Shown in pieces: positions 61,746-64,000 of a stretch of DNA of 64,000 nt. Below the pieces are notes generated by a model. The model saw nothing but the letters and a program-made list of their open reading frames with translations, did no database searches and was not told the DNA's origin. The position numbers and the translations under genes are program-made. The stretch covers positions 124,001 through 188,000 of the forward strand of contig JAJHRQ010000001.1 in assembly GCA_020833645.1 (NCBI GenBank), given 5' to 3'. This DNA is from Thermocrinis sp. (GTDB lineage Bacteria > Aquificota > Aquificia > Aquificales > Aquificaceae). The number at the start of each line of letters is the position of its first letter. Position 1 is the stretch's first letter.

Positions 61746-62120
61746 ATGGGTGGTTTGTTGCAAGAGGTTCAAAAAGTTTACACCCCCCAAAGGGAATTTC
61801 CCGAACTGAAGGTGGGGAACACAGTTAGGGTTTATTACAAGATAGTGGAAGGTGAAAAGGAAAGAGTTCAGCCTTTTGAGGGTGTGGTTATAAGAATAAG
61901 GGGCTCAGGGCTGGATAAGACCTTCACAGTCCGCAAGGAGTCCTACGGAGTGGGCATAGAGAGAACATTTCCCTATTACAGCCCTAACATTGAAAAGATA
62001 GAGCTCGTGAAGTATGGAAGGGTGCGTAGGGCAAGGCTCTACTTCCTGAGAAAATACAAGGGTAAAGAAGCCCTAAGCAAGATAAGGGAGATCAAACCCT
62101 GGGAACTCAAGAAAAAGTAA
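61746..62120 (+). CDS. rplS: 50S ribosomal protein L19
   Basis: 124 residues with the diagnostic stretches [38 protein letters not shown] and [21 protein letters not shown]-type sequence (here [18 protein letters not shown]). It lies at the interface of the two ribosomal subunits. The stop overlaps rnhB as TAATG. No trmD or rimM precedes it, unlike the common operon. Confidence 0.97.
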   Translation: MGGLLQEVQKVYTPQREFPELKVGNTVRVYYKIVEGEKERVQPFEGVVIRIRGSGLDKTFTVRKESYGVGIERTFPYYSPNIEKIELVKYGRVRRARLYFLRKYKGKEALSKIREIKPWELKKK

Positions 62121-62731
62121 TGCTTGACTTTGAAAGGTCCCTCTGGGAGAAGGGGCTTGTGGTGGCAGGTGTAGATGAGACAGGGCGGGGACCCTTGGCG
62201 GGTCCCGTGGTTGCCTGTGCGGTGATCCTCCCACCCTTCACAGAACCCTTTTTAAAGGGCGACTCTAAAAAGCTCTCCCAAAAAGAGAGAGAGGAAGCCT
62301 ACGAACATATTAAAAAAATAGCCATAGCCATAGGCACCGCGGTGGTGGATAGCACGGTAATAGACAGGCTAAACATCCTAAACGCCACCAAGTTAGCGAT
62401 GGAGAGGGCTTTGGAGGATCTAAAAACGAAGTTTGATGTGGTGATCTCAGATTATGTGAAATTGGAAAAGTTTAACTGCATTCCCTTGGTTAAAGGAGAT
62501 GAAAGGAGTTTGAGCTGTGCTTGTGCTTCTGTGGTGGCAAAGGTGCTAAGAGACAGAATTATGGAACACTACCATAGACATTTTCCAGGCTTTAACTTTC
62601 ATAAAAACAAGGGCTATCCTACCCCGGACCACCTGAGAGCCTTGAGGGAATTAAAACCTACCCCAATACACAGAAAAAGCTTTTCACCTTTAAGACAGCT
62701 GGAGCTATATGCATATTCCCGTTCTGCTTGA
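62120..62731 (+). CDS. rnhB: Ribonuclease HII
   Basis: 203 residues. It removes RNA from RNA/DNA hybrids and single ribonucleotides. The first catalytic Asp-Glu pair is in [26 protein letters not shown] holds the next Asp, and [16 protein letters not shown] follows. The rplS-rnhB pair is common. Its end overlaps rsmH by 23 bases. Confidence 0.96.
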   Translation: MLDFERSLWEKGLVVAGVDETGRGPLAGPVVACAVILPPFTEPFLKGDSKKLSQKEREEAYEHIKKIAIAIGTAVVDSTVIDRLNILNATKLAMERALEDLKTKFDVVISDYVKLEKFNCIPLVKGDERSLSCACASVVAKVLRDRIMEHYHRHFPGFNFHKNKGYPTPDHLRALRELKPTPIHRKSFSPLRQLELYAYSRSA

Positions 62732-63569
62732 GGAAGCGGTAGACCTACTTCTGGGAAACGGAGGAAAGCTTTTCGTAGATTGTACAGTAGGACTTGGGGG
62801 ACACACAAGGAGAATTTTAGAAAAGAACCCGCAAGCCTTTGTTATAGGCATAGACAGAGATCCCTTTGCATTAGAAAAAGCGGAGGAAAACCTGAGAGAG
62901 TTTGAGGGAAGGTTCAGCCTATACAAGGCAAACTATTCGGACCTTGACTTGGTTTTAAAGGAGGAGGGCATAGAGGCGGTAGATGGCTTTCTCTTTGACC
63001 TTGGCGTGTCTATGCTACAGCTAAAGAGCCCGCGAGGTTTTTCCTTTCAGAGGGATGAGCCCTTGGACATGAGAATGGACCCAGAAGAGAAGCTAACCGC
63101 CTTTGATGTAGTCAATAAATACTCGGAGAAGGATTTGGAAAGAATACTTAGGGAATACGGAGAGGAGAGAAAGGCAAAGGCAATAGCAAAGGCGATAGTT
63201 TTGCAAAGGAGCAAAAAGCCCATAGAAACCACCGGCGAGCTTGTGGATGTGGTGCTATCTGTAGTGAAAAGAAGTGGAAGAATCCATCCAGCCACAAAGG
63301 TCTTTCAGGCAATAAGGATAGAAGTAAATAAAGAGTTGGAGCATTTAAAGATTGCCCTCTGGAAGGTTCCCCGTTATCTCAAAAAGGGCGGAAGACTGGT
63401 GGTAATATCCTTCCACTCCTTGGAGGACAGGATCGTTAAAAATTTCTTCAAAGAGCATGCCTCTCAATTTAAAATTCTCATCAAAAAGCCGATTACTCCG
63501 AGGAGGGAAGAGGTGATGAGAAACCCAGCCAGCAGGAGTGCCAAACTTAGGGCGGGAGAAAAACTATGA
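62709..63569 (+). CDS. rsmH: 16S rRNA (cytosine-1402-N4)-methyltransferase RsmH
   Basis: 286 residues, SAM-dependent. The start [15 protein letters not shown], the SAM motif [36 protein letters not shown] and the end [18 protein letters not shown] are family hallmarks. It methylates the ribosomal P-site region of 16S rRNA. It is traditionally the first gene of the dcw cluster (mraW); here an FtsL-like gene follows but not ftsI. Confidence 0.96.
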   Translation: MHIPVLLEEAVDLLLGNGGKLFVDCTVGLGGHTRRILEKNPQAFVIGIDRDPFALEKAEENLREFEGRFSLYKANYSDLDLVLKEEGIEAVDGFLFDLGVSMLQLKSPRGFSFQRDEPLDMRMDPEEKLTAFDVVNKYSEKDLERILREYGEERKAKAIAKAIVLQRSKKPIETTGELVDVVLSVVKRSGRIHPATKVFQAIRIEVNKELEHLKIALWKVPRYLKKGGRLVVISFHSLEDRIVKNFFKEHASQFKILIKKPITPRREEVMRNPASRSAKLRAGEKL

Positions 63570-63805
63570 GGTATATAGTTCTGTCTGTCCTTCTCATAGC
63601 CTTTAACCTTATCTACTCAGCCTACGCCATAAAGTTCTCAAGAGAGTACGTGCAAAAAACCATGGAACTAAAGAAAGAATCCGAAAGAAACCTGCTTTTG
63701 AAGGTAAGGTATGCCAATCTGATCAACTACACAAAGGCAAAGAAGTGGAGCGTTGAAAGGGGCTTTGTCCCCGTAGATTGGAAAAAAGTGGGCTTTGTGG
63801 ATTAA
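63566..63805 (+). CDS. FtsL-like division protein
   Basis: 79 residues with one N-terminal membrane helix ([19 protein letters not shown]) and a coiled-coil segment ([19 protein letters not shown]) before a short tail ending WKKVGFVD. Size, topology and position after rsmH (four-base overlap) are those of FtsL, which joins the divisome core with FtsB. The family is too divergent for certainty. Confidence 0.65.
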   Translation: MRYIVLSVLLIAFNLIYSAYAIKFSREYVQKTMELKKESERNLLLKVRYANLINYTKAKKWSVERGFVPVDWKKVGFVD

Positions 63806-63825
63806 ATACTGTTTTAGAACAGCCT

Positions 63826-64000
63826 CTATAGGACCTTAGGCGGTATGAGGTGCTTTATGGCTTGGTAGATAAGCAGGGTTGCCCTTGATTTGTTGAGGGT
63901 GTAAAAGTGAAGCCCGGGGACCCCATTGGCTATTAGGTCTTCGCACTGCCTTATAGCAAACTCTACGCCCCTTTTTGTAGTTTCCTCCGGGTCCTCCGCA
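63826..64000 (-). CDS. metF: Methylenetetrahydrofolate reductase, C-terminal end (partial)
   Basis: The frame enters from the window edge and ends in a TAG. It reads [20 protein letters not shown] and then [18 protein letters not shown], the conserved C-terminal strand and FYTLN motif of MetF, which reduces methylene-THF to methyl-THF for methionine. About 57 residues are seen. It is convergent with the FtsL-like gene across some 20 bases. Confidence 0.87.
   Translation of the reverse strand, partial: AEDPEETTKRGVEFAIRQCEDLIANGVPGLHFYTLNKSRATLLIYQAIKHLIPPKVL

Overview
The window looks like a chromosomal segment of a thermophilic, autotrophic, hydrogen- or sulfur-oxidising bacterium of the Aquificaceae, close to Hydrogenobacter or Thermocrinis. 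The clues are a cytochrome c-552 almost like the H. thermophilus protein, a histidine-phosphatase-type phosphoserine phosphatase, a free-standing C-terminal half of leucyl-tRNA synthetase (the split LeuRS of Aquificales), a five-subunit 2-oxoacid:ferredoxin oxidoreductase suited to the reductive TCA cycle, and a DabAB inorganic-carbon pump. These assignments are by recognition from memory; no search was run. Genes are packed tightly, often with stop/start overlaps, and several convergent pairs overlap tail to tail.

Layout. 0-8.5 kb: end of ftsA, ftsZ, an LptF/G-like permease, a TPR protein, a double Usp protein, an inositol-phosphatase-type enzyme, murD, rplM-rpsI and argC. 8.5-16.6 kb: a small-GTPase/roadblock/DUF4388 module, a metal permease, a P-type metal ATPase interrupted by a stop codon, fliA, rpmI, then a damaged sulfide-oxidation locus (remnant, Rieske protein, frameshifted flavoprotein) and a cupin. 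16.6-30.7 kb: an AtpI-like protein, bioB, a lipoate-ligase-type gene, then a long minus-strand run (murG, ElyC-like, tolR, tolQ, TPR, pspA, class V aminotransferase, inositol-phosphate synthase, broken PsiE-like gene), with recN and an Ogg2-type glycosylase on the plus strand, followed by an ArsA/Get3-like ATPase with a CC-tailed partner and cytochrome c-552. 30.7-44 kb: murI, dtd, a PLD-HerA fusion, a broken mini-lipoprotein, tRNA-Ser, carA, ftsI, bioD, sppA, a decayed IS with target duplication, a porin, four type II secretion/pilus genes and leuS beta. 44-64 kb: the por-like operon, a COG0523 GTPase, dabB-dabA-PII-like, a metal RND efflux operon, a SulP transporter, rplS-rnhB-rsmH-ftsL-like, and the end of metF.

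How it works together. The por-like complex fixes CO2 onto an acyl-CoA using reduced ferredoxin, DabAB supplies bicarbonate, and the PII-like protein and COG0523 chaperone probably tune DabA and load it with zinc. Cell-division and murein genes (ftsA, ftsZ, murD, murG, murI, ftsI, rsmH, ftsL-like) are scattered in small groups rather than in one dcw cluster.

The most striking pattern is damage: five accessory genes (metal ATPase, Rieske protein, FccB-like flavoprotein, PsiE-like protein, small lipoprotein) each carry what looks like a single nonsense or one-base frameshift lesion, and a second FccB-like gene is reduced to a stub. The essential genes are intact. That suggests real gene loss rather than a uniformly poor assembly, though assembly error is not excluded. 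The best candidates for something undescribed are the PLD-HerA fusion, the ArsA-like/CC-tail pair, and the GTPase/roadblock/DUF4388 module.
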